Assembly (NCBI GenBank): GCA_018398995.1
Contig: CP073759.1
Coordinates: 558,001 to 622,000 of the forward strand
Direction of reading: 5' to 3'
Length of the DNA stretch: 64,000 bases
DNA from: Methylophilaceae bacterium
GTDB taxonomy: Bacteria; Pseudomonadota; Gammaproteobacteria; Burkholderiales; Methylophilaceae
The translations under genes and the position numbers were made by a program. Below are positions 28,059 through 39,503 of this stretch, in pieces. The notes beneath the pieces were generated by a model, which made no database searches, had not been told where the DNA came from, and was given only the letters and a program-made list of their open reading frames with translations. Each line of letters starts with the position of its first letter. The first letter of the stretch is position 1.

Positions 28059-28757
28059 TTGCAACATTCCACTGAACACTACCATCGCTCTCAGCACGCC
28101 AATTGGCTTCGCGCGGCTGTGCTGGGAGCCAATGATGGCATTATTTCGACAGCCAGTCTTTTAATTGGGGTTGCGGCAGCCAATGCAAGCCATGACACAA
28201 TACTATTAACAGGCATTGCGGGATTGATCGCCGGCGCAATGTCGATGGCGGCTGGAGAGTATGTTTCTGTCAGCTCACAAGCTGATATAGAAGCGGCTGA
28301 TTTAGTCATTGAAAGTCATGCCTTAGCAACGCATCATGATAGTGAGTTAGCAGAACTCACGCATATCTATATAAGCCGAGGATTATCAACGACCCTTGCA
28401 CAACAAGTGGCAAAACAATTAATGGAACATGACGCACTTGGGGCACATGCTCGTGATGAGCTAGGCTTTACTGAAACCTCACGTGCCAGACCATTACAAG
28501 CAGCACTCACATCTGGCACTGCTTTTACTATAGGCGCTTCATTGCCGCTACTAGTCACTTTTTTTGCTGCTTATAACAAAATCATGCCCATCGTCAGCAT
28601 TGGCTCTTTATTATCGCTAGCGCTTCTTGGTGCACTTGCTGCAAAAGTGGGCGGGGCCAACGTGCTTATTGGCGTTAGTAGAGTAACGTTTTGGGGCGCA
28701 TTGGCAATGTTTGCTACCGCAATGATAGGTCGTTTATTTGGCGTAATGACGGCCTAA
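28059..28757 (+). CDS. VIT1/CCC1-family transporter
   Basis: A 232-residue membrane protein of the VIT family, which moves iron or manganese. The first segment LRAAVLGANDGIISTASLLIGVAAA and the AGAMSMAAGEYVSVSSQ motif near residue 64 are diagnostic, and there are five hydrophobic helices. The cytoplasmic metal-binding domain between helices 2 and 3 is short, as in bacterial members. The start is TTG at 28059; no in-frame ATG exists before the conserved region. It is followed by a shared terminator. Confidence 0.85.
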   Translation: MQHSTEHYHRSQHANWLRAAVLGANDGIISTASLLIGVAAANASHDTILLTGIAGLIAGAMSMAAGEYVSVSSQADIEAADLVIESHALATHHDSELAELTHIYISRGLSTTLAQQVAKQLMEHDALGAHARDELGFTETSRARPLQAALTSGTAFTIGASLPLLVTFFAAYNKIMPIVSIGSLLSLALLGALAAKVGGANVLIGVSRVTFWGALAMFATAMIGRLFGVMTA

Positions 28758-28790
28758 AACACGTTAACAGCTTCCAAATAAAGTGTATTA

Positions 28791-28816
28791 AAAAAGCGCA
28801 GTAAACTGCGCTTTTT
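28791..28816. terminator. Intrinsic terminator, bidirectional
   Basis: AAAAAGCGCAG-TAAA-CTGCGCTTTTT is a perfect 11-bp stem. It lies between the convergent VIT transporter gene (+) and ppa (-) and serves both. Confidence 0.9.
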
Positions 28817-28840
28817 GTATATGGGGATATACGACAACTG

Positions 28841-29389
28841 CTAGAATGCCGGCTTCACTTTAGCTGAATTATAACGATCAACGCCATCCATAATTTCTTT
28901 ATGAGCAGCATCAATATCTTCCCAGCCTAAAATTTTCACCCATTTACCCTTATCTAAATCTTTATAATGCTCAAAGAAGTGAGCAATCATTTCCAAACGC
29001 CAAGGTGAAACGTCTTTGTATGATTGTTGGAAGGCATATAAAGGACATACCTTTTGAATGGGGACCGCTAGCACTTTAGCATCATCACCAGCTTCATCTT
29101 GCATATTTAACATACCAAGGGCACGACAACGCACAACAACCCCCGGCAACAATGGCACGGGCGTAATGACTAAAATATCAACTGGATCGCCATCACCACC
29201 TAAAGTGTGCGGAATATAGCCATAGTTACATGGATATTGCATCGACGTACCCATAAATCGGTCAACAAAAAGCGATCCGCTATCTTTATCGACTTCATAT
29301 TTAACTGGGTCACCATTGGCAGGGATTTCAATAATTACATTAAAATCGTTTGGCAAATCTTTACCTGAGGGTACTAAATTCAATGACAT
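28841..29389 (-). CDS. ppa: Soluble inorganic pyrophosphatase
   Basis: Family I pyrophosphatase, cytoplasmic, which hydrolyses pyrophosphate from biosynthesis. It has 182 residues with the signature [12 protein letters not shown] and the further metal site [11 protein letters not shown]; the start [23 protein letters not shown] is typical. It is the last gene of the minus-strand glycolytic run and lies 60 bases after ykvA. Its presence beside hppA means the cell has both energy-conserving and energy-wasting routes for pyrophosphate. Confidence 0.95.
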   Translation of the reverse strand: MSLNLVPSGKDLPNDFNVIIEIPANGDPVKYEVDKDSGSLFVDRFMGTSMQYPCNYGYIPHTLGGDGDPVDILVITPVPLLPGVVVRCRALGMLNMQDEAGDDAKVLAVPIQKVCPLYAFQQSYKDVSPWRLEMIAHFFEHYKDLDKGKWVKILGWEDIDAAHKEIMDGVDRYNSAKVKPAF

Positions 29390-29449
29390 TACGTAATTTC
29401 CAATATTTTTGAGGTGCGCATTATAACAAGTGCATGTAAAAAAAGTGTT

Positions 29450-29737
29450 TCAAACTGCATTATTTATTTGTTGACGGCAGTTTTCTATCACTGAAAGTGG
29501 TGTGATTTTCAAAGCGATGTAAAGAAGCAGCGGAATAATAATCACATCATCAAGCTGGCCTAATATAGGAATAAAATCTGGAATTAAATCAAAGGGTAAT
29601 AGCAAATACCCTATCGCCAACCAAAAAAACACTTTGGCTATGCGCGGCGTTTCAGGGTGGGCGTACAAGCACTGGTAAAACGCCAACTCTTGTTTGAGTT
29701 TGGCGGCAATATCGCCCAACGTTTGTTTAAAAGACAT
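29450..29737 (-). CDS. YkvA/DUF1232 small membrane protein
   Basis: A 95-residue protein with the DUF1232 core KVFFWLAIGYLLLPFDLIPDFIPILGQLDDVIIIPLLLYIAL, which forms two hydrophobic segments with the conserved PFDLIPD motif. The family has no proven role. It sits 32 bases after purC on the same strand. Confidence 0.85.
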   Translation of the reverse strand: MSFKQTLGDIAAKLKQELAFYQCLYAHPETPRIAKVFFWLAIGYLLLPFDLIPDFIPILGQLDDVIIIPLLLYIALKITPLSVIENCRQQINNAV

Positions 29738-29769
29738 CAGCTTTGTATAAACGAAATAGGCAAATTGAA

Positions 29770-30675
29770 TTAGCTGTCCACTAATGGTTTGCCAGTCAAC
29801 TTTTCAAACGCTTCCATATATTTGGCGGCAGTTTTCTGGGCAATGTCCGCAGGCAAGGCAGGTGATGGTGGGGTTTTGTTCCAACCGCATTGCTCCAACC
29901 AATCGCGCACAAATTGCTTGTCATAACTCGGTGGGTTACTGCCCACCGCATAACTTTCTGCAGGCCAAAAACGCGATGAATCAGGCGTCAATACCTCGTC
30001 CATCACATGCAACACACCGTGTTCATCCAAGCCAAACTCAAATTTAGTGTCGGCAATAATAATACCTTTAGTCAACGCGTATTCAGCCGCTTTGGTGTAA
30101 AGCGCAATCGCCGCTTTTTCTACCTGGGTGGTCATGTCTTTGCCGATGAGCGCTTCCACTTGCGCGATACTAATGTTCTCATCATGCTCGCCTACCGCCG
30201 CTTTGCTCGATGGGGTAAATAAAGGTTGTGGCAGTTTTTGCGCCAACTGCAAACCCGCTGGCAACGCAATGTCGCACACCGTGCCTTTGGCTTGATATTC
30301 TTTCCAGCCACTGCCCACGAGATAACCTCGCACAATCGCCTCAATCGGTAATGGTTTTAATTTTTTCACTACAACAGCACGACCATCCAATTGCGCCAAT
30401 TCAGCTGGATCACTGACGACTGAGCTTAGGGAAATCCCAGTTAAATGATTAGGCACAATATGTCCTAATTTATCAAACCAAAAATTAGCCATCTGCGTCA
30501 ACATGGCTCCTTTATTCACAATACCCGTCGGCAATATTACATCAAAAGCAGATAATCGATCTGAGCTAACCATCAACAAGTGATTGGCATCAATATCATA
30601 AATATCGCGCACTTTGCCTTGATGCAATAGTTGTAAACTAGAAATATTGGTTTTGAGTAATGCAGACTTGACCAT
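29770..30675 (-). CDS. purC: Phosphoribosylaminoimidazole-succinocarboxamide synthase
   Basis: PurC joins aspartate to CAIR in purine synthesis. The 301-residue length is of the longer, yeast-like type rather than the 237-residue E. coli type. [12 protein letters not shown] near the N terminus is the ATP loop, [16 protein letters not shown] follows, and the SAICAR signature [19 protein letters not shown] and [10 protein letters not shown] are present. It follows pyk by 91 bases on the same strand. Confidence 0.95.
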   Translation of the reverse strand: MVKSALLKTNISSLQLLHQGKVRDIYDIDANHLLMVSSDRLSAFDVILPTGIVNKGAMLTQMANFWFDKLGHIVPNHLTGISLSSVVSDPAELAQLDGRAVVVKKLKPLPIEAIVRGYLVGSGWKEYQAKGTVCDIALPAGLQLAQKLPQPLFTPSSKAAVGEHDENISIAQVEALIGKDMTTQVEKAAIALYTKAAEYALTKGIIIADTKFEFGLDEHGVLHVMDEVLTPDSSRFWPAESYAVGSNPPSYDKQFVRDWLEQCGWNKTPPSPALPADIAQKTAAKYMEAFEKLTGKPLVDS

Positions 30676-30766
30676 AGTGAATATACAATAAAATAATCAT
30701 CTTATTATAATCTGATGCGCTTGCATTGTCTTATTCACTAGGATAATAAATACGGGAAACACACAA

Positions 30767-32203
30767 CTAAATCAGCTTGTTTTGACCTATTTGTAAAATC
30801 TTCATGGTATTAGTCCCACCTGGGTGACCAATAGGTTCGCCGAATGTAAAAATGACAGTATCGCCATGCTCAACCACCTTTTCTTTTAGTAGCACCTCTT
30901 CCATTTCATGCAAAATTTCATCCCGATTTTTACCTTCTTGATCAATCGGGAAAGGATATACACTACGGTAAAGCGTCAGTTTACGTCTGGCTACGCGATC
31001 AGGAGATAAGGCATAAATAAGTGCCATATTATCTTTTTGTGCTAGCCAATGCGCAGTATTACCAGATTGGGTTAAGGTTGCGATTGCTTTAATTTTTAGT
31101 CGCTGTGCAATATAAATCGTTGCCATGGCAATGGATTCATCTGACTGACTAAATTCATTACGGCTCACGCGTGAGTCAAATCGCGTAAAATACTCTTTCT
31201 CTGCAGCCACAGCAACACGATGCACCGCGTGTATCGTTTCTAAAGGATACTGTCCGGTCGCAGTTTCCGCAGAAAGCATGACAGCGTCTGTGCCATCCAA
31301 AATAGCATTGGCAACATCTGATACTTCGGCGCGCGTTGGAATTGGATTGTAAATCATCGATTCCATCATTTGCGTGGCTGTAATAACTGGTTTGTGGTGA
31401 ATACGCGCCATCGTGATTAAGCGTTTTTGTAAACCAGGTACGGCAGCATCACCAACCTCGACACCCAAATCACCACGGGCCACCATAATGGCGTCCGATG
31501 CGAGGATAATTTCTTCTGCGGCATCGATGGCTTCTGCCCGCTCAATTTTAGCAACGATACCTGCAGTACCCCCGGCCTCCGTCACCAGACGGCGAGCCAA
31601 ATGAATATCTGCAGCAGCACGTGGAAATGAAATTGCCACATAATCTGCTTCTAACGCTACTGCCGTTTTAATATCTGCTTTATCTTTTTCAGTTAATGCT
31701 TCAGCACTTAAACCACCACCTTGTTTATTGATGCCTTTATTATTGGATAAAATACCGCCCGCTAGGACTACACAATAAATTTTACTGCCCTGAACCCGAT
31801 CAACTTGCATGGTGATACGACCGTCATCCAGCAGCAATATTGTGCCTTCATCAACCTCTTTTGGCAGTGCTTTATAATCCAATCCAACATGGTCTTGATC
31901 GCCCATGACACAATTAGCATCTAATATAAAAATATCACCAGATTTTAAGGTAATATGGCCCGCTAAAAACTGACCGATTCGAATTTTTGGCCCTTGCAAA
32001 TCACACAACACGCCAATCGGTCGATTCAACTTAAGCGCGATACTGCGGACTATATTTGCTCTAGCGATATGCTCCTCAGCTGTACCATGAGAGAAATTTA
32101 ATCGTACAACATTGACGCCGGCAGTAATCAGACGCGCCAGCATCTCCTCACTGGTGGAAGAGGGTCCTAATGTTGCCACTATTTTGGTTCTGCGTATCGT
32201 CAA
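30767..32203 (-). CDS. pyk: Pyruvate kinase
   Basis: Pyruvate kinase converts phosphoenolpyruvate and ADP to pyruvate and ATP. The 478-residue protein begins RRTKIVATLGPSS, has the active-site block IVAKIERAEAIDAAEEIILASDAIMVARGDLGVE and the MMESMI/TRAEVSDVANAILDGTDAVMLSAETATG segment. The C-terminal domain carries the usual effector fold. It lies 32 bases after the second gap gene, so the two are probably co-transcribed. Confidence 0.95.
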   Translation of the reverse strand: MTIRRTKIVATLGPSSTSEEMLARLITAGVNVVRLNFSHGTAEEHIARANIVRSIALKLNRPIGVLCDLQGPKIRIGQFLAGHITLKSGDIFILDANCVMGDQDHVGLDYKALPKEVDEGTILLLDDGRITMQVDRVQGSKIYCVVLAGGILSNNKGINKQGGGLSAEALTEKDKADIKTAVALEADYVAISFPRAAADIHLARRLVTEAGGTAGIVAKIERAEAIDAAEEIILASDAIMVARGDLGVEVGDAAVPGLQKRLITMARIHHKPVITATQMMESMIYNPIPTRAEVSDVANAILDGTDAVMLSAETATGQYPLETIHAVHRVAVAAEKEYFTRFDSRVSRNEFSQSDESIAMATIYIAQRLKIKAIATLTQSGNTAHWLAQKDNMALIYALSPDRVARRKLTLYRSVYPFPIDQEGKNRDEILHEMEEVLLKEKVVEHGDTVIFTFGEPIGHPGGTNTMKILQIGQNKLI

Positions 32204-32235
32204 AAGTAACTCTCATTGAAATGAATGTAGATTAA

Positions 32236-33297
32236 TTATAACGTCTCAGCTAAAACCAGCTCTTCAAGACGCATATATTCCATGACTGACTTATATTTAA
32301 ACATATGCTGCATTAGTCGAATTAAATTACACGTATAGCCATATTCATTATCATACCAAGCCACTACTTTAACAAAAGTCCGATCCAACATAATGCCAGC
32401 GCCTGCATCAAATATACTAGCGGCTGGATCACCTCGAAAATCAGTGGAGACTACACTGTCTTCGGTATAGGCCAATACATTTTTTAATCGTCCAAGAGCA
32501 GCGGCACGCATTGCTGCGCAAATTGCTTCATAGCTTGTTTCTTGATTCAACTCGACGGTAAGATCAACGACCGATACGTCGGCGCTAGGTACACGCATCG
32601 CCATGCCTGTTAGCTTTTTATTCAAGACTGGTATTACTTTACCTACTGCTTTTGCAGCGCCAGTGCTAGATGGAATAATATTATCGAATACGCTTCGCCC
32701 ACCACGCCAATCTTTTTTTGACACGCCATCGACAGTTTGTTGCGAAGCAGTCGCCGCATGAATGGTGGTCATTAAGCCGCGTTTAATACCAAATGCATCG
32801 TTGAGCACTTTTGCGATTGGTGCTAATGCATTGGTTGTGCAAGATGCTGCTGAAACAATTGTTTCGCCTTGATAATCTAGATGATTCACGCCAAAAACAA
32901 ACATGGGCGTATCATCTTTGCCTGGTGCAGACTGCACCACCTTTTTAGCACCGCTATCAATATGCGCTTGGCAACTTTCTTGCGTTAAAAAGACCCCAGT
33001 ACATTCTGCTACCACATCAACTTTTGATGCGGCCCAATCAATATTCATTGGATCTTTTTCTGATGAAATCAATATTCTTCTTCCATCAACCACTAAATAA
33101 TTGCCCTCTATTTTTGCATCAAAGCGAAGCCGCCCATGAACGGAGTCATATTTCAGCATGTATAACATATAGTCCGGCTCTTCTAATCCATTGATCGCAA
33201 CCACCTGCACATCGGCAAATAGTGGCTCATTCAGTGTTGCACGTAAGAACATACGCCCAATTCGACCAAAACCATTGATACCTACCCGTATAGCCAT
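32236..33297 (-). CDS. gap: Glyceraldehyde-3-phosphate dehydrogenase, paralogue 2
   Basis: A 353-residue GAPDH with catalytic Cys153 ([12 protein letters not shown]) and the usual HAATASQ and [13 protein letters not shown] motifs. Position 37, which follows the second strand of the NAD fold (VVAINGLEE), is Gly rather than the Asp normally found in NAD-specific enzymes. It is very like paralogue 1 on the other side of pgk, with an extra C-terminal tail of about 18 residues ([19 protein letters not shown]). It has the start codon after AGGAGAA. Which reaction direction it serves cannot be told here. Confidence 0.93.
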   Translation of the reverse strand: MAIRVGINGFGRIGRMFLRATLNEPLFADVQVVAINGLEEPDYMLYMLKYDSVHGRLRFDAKIEGNYLVVDGRRILISSEKDPMNIDWAASKVDVVAECTGVFLTQESCQAHIDSGAKKVVQSAPGKDDTPMFVFGVNHLDYQGETIVSAASCTTNALAPIAKVLNDAFGIKRGLMTTIHAATASQQTVDGVSKKDWRGGRSVFDNIIPSSTGAAKAVGKVIPVLNKKLTGMAMRVPSADVSVVDLTVELNQETSYEAICAAMRAAALGRLKNVLAYTEDSVVSTDFRGDPAASIFDAGAGIMLDRTFVKVVAWYDNEYGYTCNLIRLMQHMFKYKSVMEYMRLEELVLAETL

Positions 33298-33396
33298 TTC
33301 ATTCTCCTGAACATTAGCAATTAGCTATAAGTAAGCAATTTTAGTGCTAGATATGAGCACAGCCCTAAAAAGAGCTTGAACTATGTATGGGTTGCG

Positions 33397-33420
33397 CCAT
33401 TACTTATACCTAAGTAATGG
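33397..33420 (-). other. Intercistronic hairpin after pgk
   Basis: CCATTACTTA-N4-TAAGTAATGG is a perfect 10-bp stem with a 4-base loop, 10 bases beyond the pgk stop. It lacks a T tract, so it is more likely an mRNA-stabilising or processing hairpin between pgk and the second gap gene than a terminator. Confidence 0.5.
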
Positions 33421-33430
33421 CTATTTTAGA

Positions 33431-34621
33431 TTAGCTACGTGACTCTAATATTTCAACGGCTGGTAATTTTTTACCCTCTAAAAACTCCAAGAAAGCGCCG
33501 CCTGCGGTAGAAATATAACTGACTTTGTTGTAAATATTGTATTTCTGAATCGCAGCTATCGTGTCGCCACCGCCCGCTAAGGTAAAGGCTTTGGTGTTCG
33601 CAATTGCGTTCGCAATCGTTTTTGTGCCCTCACCAAACTGGTCAAATTCAAACACCCCAACGGGGCCATTCCAAACCACGGTTCCAGCGTTCATAATAAT
33701 CTCAGCCAGCTGTGCAGCAGACTTAGGCCCAATGTCAAAAATCATGTCATCTGCAAGTACTTCATCCGCATTTTTAAGTACCGCTTTTTCATTGACATCA
33801 AATTTTTTGCCACACACAACATCCGCCGCAATCGGAATTGTTGCACCACGATCGGTCATTTTCTTGATTAATGCTTTAGCAGTGGGCACTAAATCATGCT
33901 CGCTTAATGACTGCCCTATCTCATGACCAGCCGCTTCTAAGAATGTATTCGCGATACCCCCTCCAACGACCAGCTGATCCACTTTTTCAGATAAGCTTTC
34001 TAATACAGTGAGTTTAGTAGAGACTTTACTGCCGCCGACAATCGCCACCATTGGGCGTGCCGGACTGAGCAGTGCTTTAGTCAAGGCTTCTAACTCTTCT
34101 GCCAATAAAATGCCAGCACAAGCAATTGGCGCATATTTAGCTATACCGTGGGTGCTCGCTTGTGCGCGGTGCGCGGTGCCAAAAGCATCCATCACAAATA
34201 CATCGCATAAGGCTGCATATTTTTTCGCCAAAGCATCATCATTTTTATTTTCACCAACATTGAAACGACAATTCTCCAGCAGGATAAGTTGCCCATTCTC
34301 AGTCGTCATGCTGCCTGCTGGCGCTTCATCACTTAACCAATTTTTGACTAGGCGCACTGGCTGACCAAGCTTTTCTGACATCACATCTGCAACAGGTTGC
34401 AATGAGTTTTCTGCTGAGTAAATACCCTCTTCAGGACGGCCTAAATGCGAAGTAACCATGACTTTCGCGCCAGCCTTAAGCGCAAATTCAATTGTTGGCA
34501 TAGAGGCAGTAATACGCGCATCAGAAGTTACTTTTCCATCAGACACAGGCACATTTAAATCTGCACGAATAAACACACGCTTGCCACGCAAATCTAAGTC
34601 GGTCATTTTAATAAACTTCAT
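33431..34621 (-). CDS. pgk: Phosphoglycerate kinase
   Basis: PGK interconverts 1,3-bisphosphoglycerate and 3-phosphoglycerate with ATP. The 396-residue protein has the signature [14 protein letters not shown], substrate-binding [20 protein letters not shown], and the nucleotide-binding GGGDTIAAI near the C terminus. It lies between two gap genes, 36 bases after the first. A GGGGAAAT ribosome site precedes the ATG. Confidence 0.96.
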   Translation of the reverse strand: MKFIKMTDLDLRGKRVFIRADLNVPVSDGKVTSDARITASMPTIEFALKAGAKVMVTSHLGRPEEGIYSAENSLQPVADVMSEKLGQPVRLVKNWLSDEAPAGSMTTENGQLILLENCRFNVGENKNDDALAKKYAALCDVFVMDAFGTAHRAQASTHGIAKYAPIACAGILLAEELEALTKALLSPARPMVAIVGGSKVSTKLTVLESLSEKVDQLVVGGGIANTFLEAAGHEIGQSLSEHDLVPTAKALIKKMTDRGATIPIAADVVCGKKFDVNEKAVLKNADEVLADDMIFDIGPKSAAQLAEIIMNAGTVVWNGPVGVFEFDQFGEGTKTIANAIANTKAFTLAGGGDTIAAIQKYNIYNKVSYISTAGGAFLEFLEGKKLPAVEILESRS

Positions 34622-34657
34622 TTTATTTCCCCTCTGAGTATTACCACGCTGATACGG

Positions 34658-35665
<1,008 letters not shown>

Positions 35666-35711
35666 CTATCTCCCCTAACTTATACAGTTTTCAACATCTC
35701 GCAAGTTTACC

Positions 35712-35740
35712 AAAAAAAAGGCCCCTAAACGGGGCCCTTT
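35712..35740 (-). terminator. Intrinsic terminator after tkt
   Basis: On the minus strand GGCCCC-GTTTA-GGGGCC is followed by eight T residues. It sits between tkt and the first gap gene, so tkt may be expressed apart from the genes below it or at a higher level by partial termination. Confidence 0.85.
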
Positions 35741-35793
35741 TACTTTACTTGCGTTAAATCAAACTGAGTTAATGATTCGAACTTAATTAACTA

Positions 35794-37776
35794 TTAAAGT
35801 ACAGATTTAACCGTTGCAACTACATTTTCAACTGTGAAGCCGAAATGTTTCATCACAACGCCACCTGGTGCTGACTCACCGAATGTATCGATACCAACAA
35901 CTGCACCGTCTAAACCAACATACTTACGCCAGAAATCTGGGTGAGCAGCCTCAACAGCAACACGTTTCACACCTGGTGTTAATACGCTGTCTTTATAAGC
36001 TTGGTCTTGACGATCAAACACATTGGTTGAAGGCATTGAAACCACACGCACCTTTGTACCTGCTGCATTTAATTCAGCCGCAGCATCAATTGCTAATGTT
36101 AATTCTGAACCGTTAGCAATGATGATAACTTCAGCACCAGCAACATCAGAGAATACATAACCACCCTTACGGATTAGGTCAAAGTCTTTAGCATCATGCT
36201 TGATACCTGGCACGCCTTGACGGCTTAATACCAAGCTAGTCGGACCATCTTTACGCTCAGCAGCAACCACCCATGAGATCGTTGTTTCTGTTGAATCAGC
36301 TGGACGCCATACATCCATATTAGGGATATAACGCAAACCAGCGGTGTTTTCTACTGGTTGATGGGTAGGACCGTCTTCACCTTGACCAATAGAGTCATGG
36401 GTTAACACATAAACCACACGTTGATGCATTAATGCAGACATACGCATACCGCTCTTCATGTAGTCAGAGAACATATGGAATGTACCACCGTATGGCAAGA
36501 AGCCACCATGCAATGCCATACCGTTCATAATCGCTGCCATACCAAACTCACGCACACCGTATGAGATATAGTTACCTGGTTCTTTACCGCTTACATGTTT
36601 GAATTCTTTAGCCGCTGTTAGGTTTGAACCTGTTAAGTCAGCAGAACCACCTAAGAACTCTGGCAAGATTGGCGCAAGTGCAGTAATTGCTTTTTGTGAA
36701 GCTTGACGAGTTGCCAATTTCTCAGCTTTTTCGTTTGTTTCTGCAATGATTGCATTGGTTAATGCTTTCCAGTCAGCTGGTAATTCGCCTGCCATACGGC
36801 GTTTGAATTCGGCCGCTTCTGCTGGGAATGCTTTTTCGTAAGCCACAAATTTCTCGTTCCAAGCCGCTTCTTTTGCAGCGCCTTTATCTTTTTGATTCCA
36901 ACCATCGTATACATCTTGTGGAATTACAAAGGGATCGTGTGGCCAATTGATTTCTTTACGTACTAAAGCCACTTCGTCTTCACCTAAAGCTGCACCGTGA
37001 CAATCGTGTGATCCTGATTTGTTTGGCGAACCCTTACCAATGATGGTTTTACAGCAAATCAATGATGGTTTATCAGTGACTTTTTTTGCTTCATCAATGG
37101 CTTTTTGGATAGCATCAGCATCATGTCCATCAACAGAAACAACATGCCAGCCGTATGATTTAAAACGACCTACTGTATCATCTGTATACCAACCTTCAAT
37201 ATGACCATCGATAGAAATACCGTTGTCATCCCAGAAAGCCATTAGTTTACCAAGACCCCACGTACCAGCCAAAGCACAAGCTTCATGCGATACCCCTTCC
37301 ATCATACAACCATCACCTAAGAACACATAAGTATAGTGATCTACAATGTCATGACCTGGCTTATTGAATTGGTTAGCTAACAATTTCTCAGCCATTGCAA
37401 AACCAACGCCGTTTGAAATGCCTTGGCCTAATGGACCTGTTGTTGTCTCAATACCTGGCGCATAACCATACTCTGGATGACCAGCACATTGTGAATGTAA
37501 TTGACGGAAAGAAGCCAATTGCTCCATCGGCAAATCATAGCCTGTTAAATGCAATAATGAATAAATGAGCATAGAGCCATGACCATTTGATAATACGAAA
37601 CGATCACGATCTGCCCAATTAGCATTGTTTGGGTTGTGATTCATGTTGTGATTCCACACAACCTCTGCAATTTCAGCCATGCCCATAGGCGCGCCTGGGT
37701 GACCTGAGCTTGCTTTTTGCACTGCATCCATACTCAGCGCACGAATAGCATTACATAAGTCGGTACGAGTTGCCAT
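35794..37776 (-). CDS. tkt: Transketolase
   Basis: Transketolase moves two-carbon units between sugar phosphates with thiamine diphosphate. The 660-residue protein shows [12 protein letters not shown], the ThDP motif [13 protein letters not shown]...[10 protein letters not shown], and [10 protein letters not shown] in the pyrimidine domain. It is the usual size. The start has a strong GGGAG ribosome site. It heads the minus-strand carbon block, and in a methylotroph with the ribulose monophosphate cycle it would serve the rearrangement phase. Confidence 0.96.
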   Translation of the reverse strand: MATRTDLCNAIRALSMDAVQKASSGHPGAPMGMAEIAEVVWNHNMNHNPNNANWADRDRFVLSNGHGSMLIYSLLHLTGYDLPMEQLASFRQLHSQCAGHPEYGYAPGIETTTGPLGQGISNGVGFAMAEKLLANQFNKPGHDIVDHYTYVFLGDGCMMEGVSHEACALAGTWGLGKLMAFWDDNGISIDGHIEGWYTDDTVGRFKSYGWHVVSVDGHDADAIQKAIDEAKKVTDKPSLICCKTIIGKGSPNKSGSHDCHGAALGEDEVALVRKEINWPHDPFVIPQDVYDGWNQKDKGAAKEAAWNEKFVAYEKAFPAEAAEFKRRMAGELPADWKALTNAIIAETNEKAEKLATRQASQKAITALAPILPEFLGGSADLTGSNLTAAKEFKHVSGKEPGNYISYGVREFGMAAIMNGMALHGGFLPYGGTFHMFSDYMKSGMRMSALMHQRVVYVLTHDSIGQGEDGPTHQPVENTAGLRYIPNMDVWRPADSTETTISWVVAAERKDGPTSLVLSRQGVPGIKHDAKDFDLIRKGGYVFSDVAGAEVIIIANGSELTLAIDAAAELNAAGTKVRVVSMPSTNVFDRQDQAYKDSVLTPGVKRVAVEAAHPDFWRKYVGLDGAVVGIDTFGESAPGGVVMKHFGFTVENVVATVKSVL

Positions 37777-38018
37777 TGTTATCTCCCTATCGATAGTTAT
37801 TGAGTCGTTTTATATTTAAAGATATAAACCGCATTTGAATTCTTAAAAAAGCGGTCGTATAACCACTTTTCCGCAAAGGGGTAAATTATTGCTTATATAG
37901 CCTTTTTGAGCAAGGTTTACCACTGGGAAAAGTGTAAAAACATAGAAATAATGCTCGTTAGCGTCACCGCACTGTCCATTTGCTTTTATTTCGGCAATTC
38001 ACCGCATACAATCATCAA

Positions 38019-39053
38019 TCATGGCTTAACACCAATCGACGTAATGACTGCCTGTATCGCCATACAATTACCTTTAGCGTCATCAAACGATAATAAAGGC
38101 ACCAAGTCATGTAGCACACAATCACTAAAGTGCTCAATTTCTAAATTGAAATGATTACTCATCGGCAACTTCTCCTCGCCACTTTTGCCGTTTTCGGTTT
38201 CCCAACTAATAACGGGCACATCTGTGCCATAAGTCCAGGCGTTATGGCATTTAATCCAACCTTTATCGCCAATAATTTCATATTCTGCTTTTCGACTACG
38301 TTCAAAACTAATGTCAAAATGACCGAAACGCGCACGCCCTTTTGCATCTTTACCAAAATCCAATACGCCGCTAGCGACCATATCTGCACCATGTGTATTC
38401 AACTTAGCATGCGCAATGACCGATTGTGGATTCGCCGGCTGACTTTCATGTTGAAAACACCAGCGCAACACATGAATCGCATAAGGCCCAATGTCCCACA
38501 AGGCGCCGCCGCCGTCAGCCATGCTGCGATTAACGCGATACATGCGAGAAGGCTGCATTAAAAATGAAAAGCTGGCTCTTGCTGACAACACATCGCCAAT
38601 GAGGCCCGCATTAATCATGTCATGTAATTTAGTATGTTGCGGATGAAAGCGATACATAAATCCTTCCATCACTTTCACCCCATACTCTTTAGCGGCAGAT
38701 TCCATTTTAATCACATCCACCAGATTGGTTGCCATTGGCTTTTCTATCAAGATATGCTTGCCAGCCTTAATTGCCTTCATCGCCCATTCGGCATGCTCTT
38801 CATTAGCCATTGGACAATAAATCGCTTCAACATTATCATCTGCAATTAGGCTTTCTAAATCGTCGTAATACGTTACATCAGCGTAATGAGGTACAGTAGC
38901 ATATTGCTCATAAACTGCTTTTGCTGCACCAGCACGACGACTAGCAATTGCCACTAATTGTGCATTGGGCGCTTCCATAATTGCTGGTAATAAACGCTGA
39001 TTGACGCGTGCCGCACCTAATATGCCCCACTTTAATTTACGTTCTGCCATCAT
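38019..39053 (-). CDS. Gfo/Idh/MocA family oxidoreductase
   Basis: An NAD(P)-dependent sugar-type dehydrogenase, 344 residues from the start used here. The N-terminal Rossmann fold begins KWGILGAARVNQRLLPAI, EKPMATN (containing the catalytic Lys) is at about residue 100, and MEGFMYRFHPQH precedes the C-terminal substrate domain (ALWDIGPYAIH). I chose the ATG at 39053, with GAGG 6 bases upstream, over an upstream TTG at 39098. The substrate is unknown. A palindrome stands in the divergent promoter region it shares with the next gene. Confidence 0.85.
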   Translation of the reverse strand: MMAERKLKWGILGAARVNQRLLPAIMEAPNAQLVAIASRRAGAAKAVYEQYATVPHYADVTYYDDLESLIADDNVEAIYCPMANEEHAEWAMKAIKAGKHILIEKPMATNLVDVIKMESAAKEYGVKVMEGFMYRFHPQHTKLHDMINAGLIGDVLSARASFSFLMQPSRMYRVNRSMADGGGALWDIGPYAIHVLRWCFQHESQPANPQSVIAHAKLNTHGADMVASGVLDFGKDAKGRARFGHFDISFERSRKAEYEIIGDKGWIKCHNAWTYGTDVPVISWETENGKSGEEKLPMSNHFNLEIEHFSDCVLHDLVPLLSFDDAKGNCMAIQAVITSIGVKP

Positions 39054-39099
39054 TATTTTCCTCAATTGAATGTCAAAAAACATTATACAATGCAACAAA

Positions 39100-39112
39100 T
39101 GTCATGATGACA
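39100..39112. promoter_or_regulatory. 13-bp perfect palindrome in a divergent promoter
   Basis: TGTCAT-G-ATGACA lies between the divergent oxidoreductase and YkgJ-type genes, and another ATGACA overlaps its right end at 39112-39117. It is a plausible operator for a dimeric regulator; the protein is unknown. Confidence 0.4.
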
Positions 39113-39138
39113 TGACAACCTCTTTTGAGTATTTTTAA

Positions 39139-39459
39139 ATGACAACAGATGCAATATCCTTTGATTGCCAAACTTGCGGCGCATGTTGCGCTTATTTTCG
39201 CATTTCATTTTATTGGGCTGAGACTGATGCACATCCTTTAGGTCAAGTACCCCAAGGCATGACAAAGGCCATTAGTCCACATTATGTTGCCATGCAAGGT
39301 TCAACCACCAAACCGCCAAGATGCGTTGCCTTAGCTGGAGACATTGGCCAGTCGGTTGCTTGTACAATTTATGAAAAACGCTCTAGCACTTGCAGAGCGT
39401 TTGAAATGGGTAGCGACGGCTGCTTTAAAGCGCGAAAAGCGCATGGCCTGCCTACATAA
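39139..39459 (+). CDS. YkgJ-family cysteine cluster protein
   Basis: A 106-residue protein with CQTCGACCAYF at the N terminus, a middle CVALAGDIGQSVACTIYEKRSSTC and a later Cys near residue 93, matching the zinc- or iron-sulfur-type cysteine cluster of the YkgJ family. The role is unknown. The gene is divergent from the oxidoreductase and 44 bases before a 2OG oxygenase gene. Confidence 0.8.
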   Translation: MTTDAISFDCQTCGACCAYFRISFYWAETDAHPLGQVPQGMTKAISPHYVAMQGSTTKPPRCVALAGDIGQSVACTIYEKRSSTCRAFEMGSDGCFKARKAHGLPT

Positions 39460-39503
39460 CAATCTCTCTATCTCTTCAATCATTTAACGACAAAAAGCGC
39501 ATT

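Noticed and set aside
37906-38154. 82-codon plus-strand frame between tkt and the oxidoreductase gene
   Set aside because: It overlaps the well-supported oxidoreductase gene by over 130 bases and has no ribosome site or family likeness.
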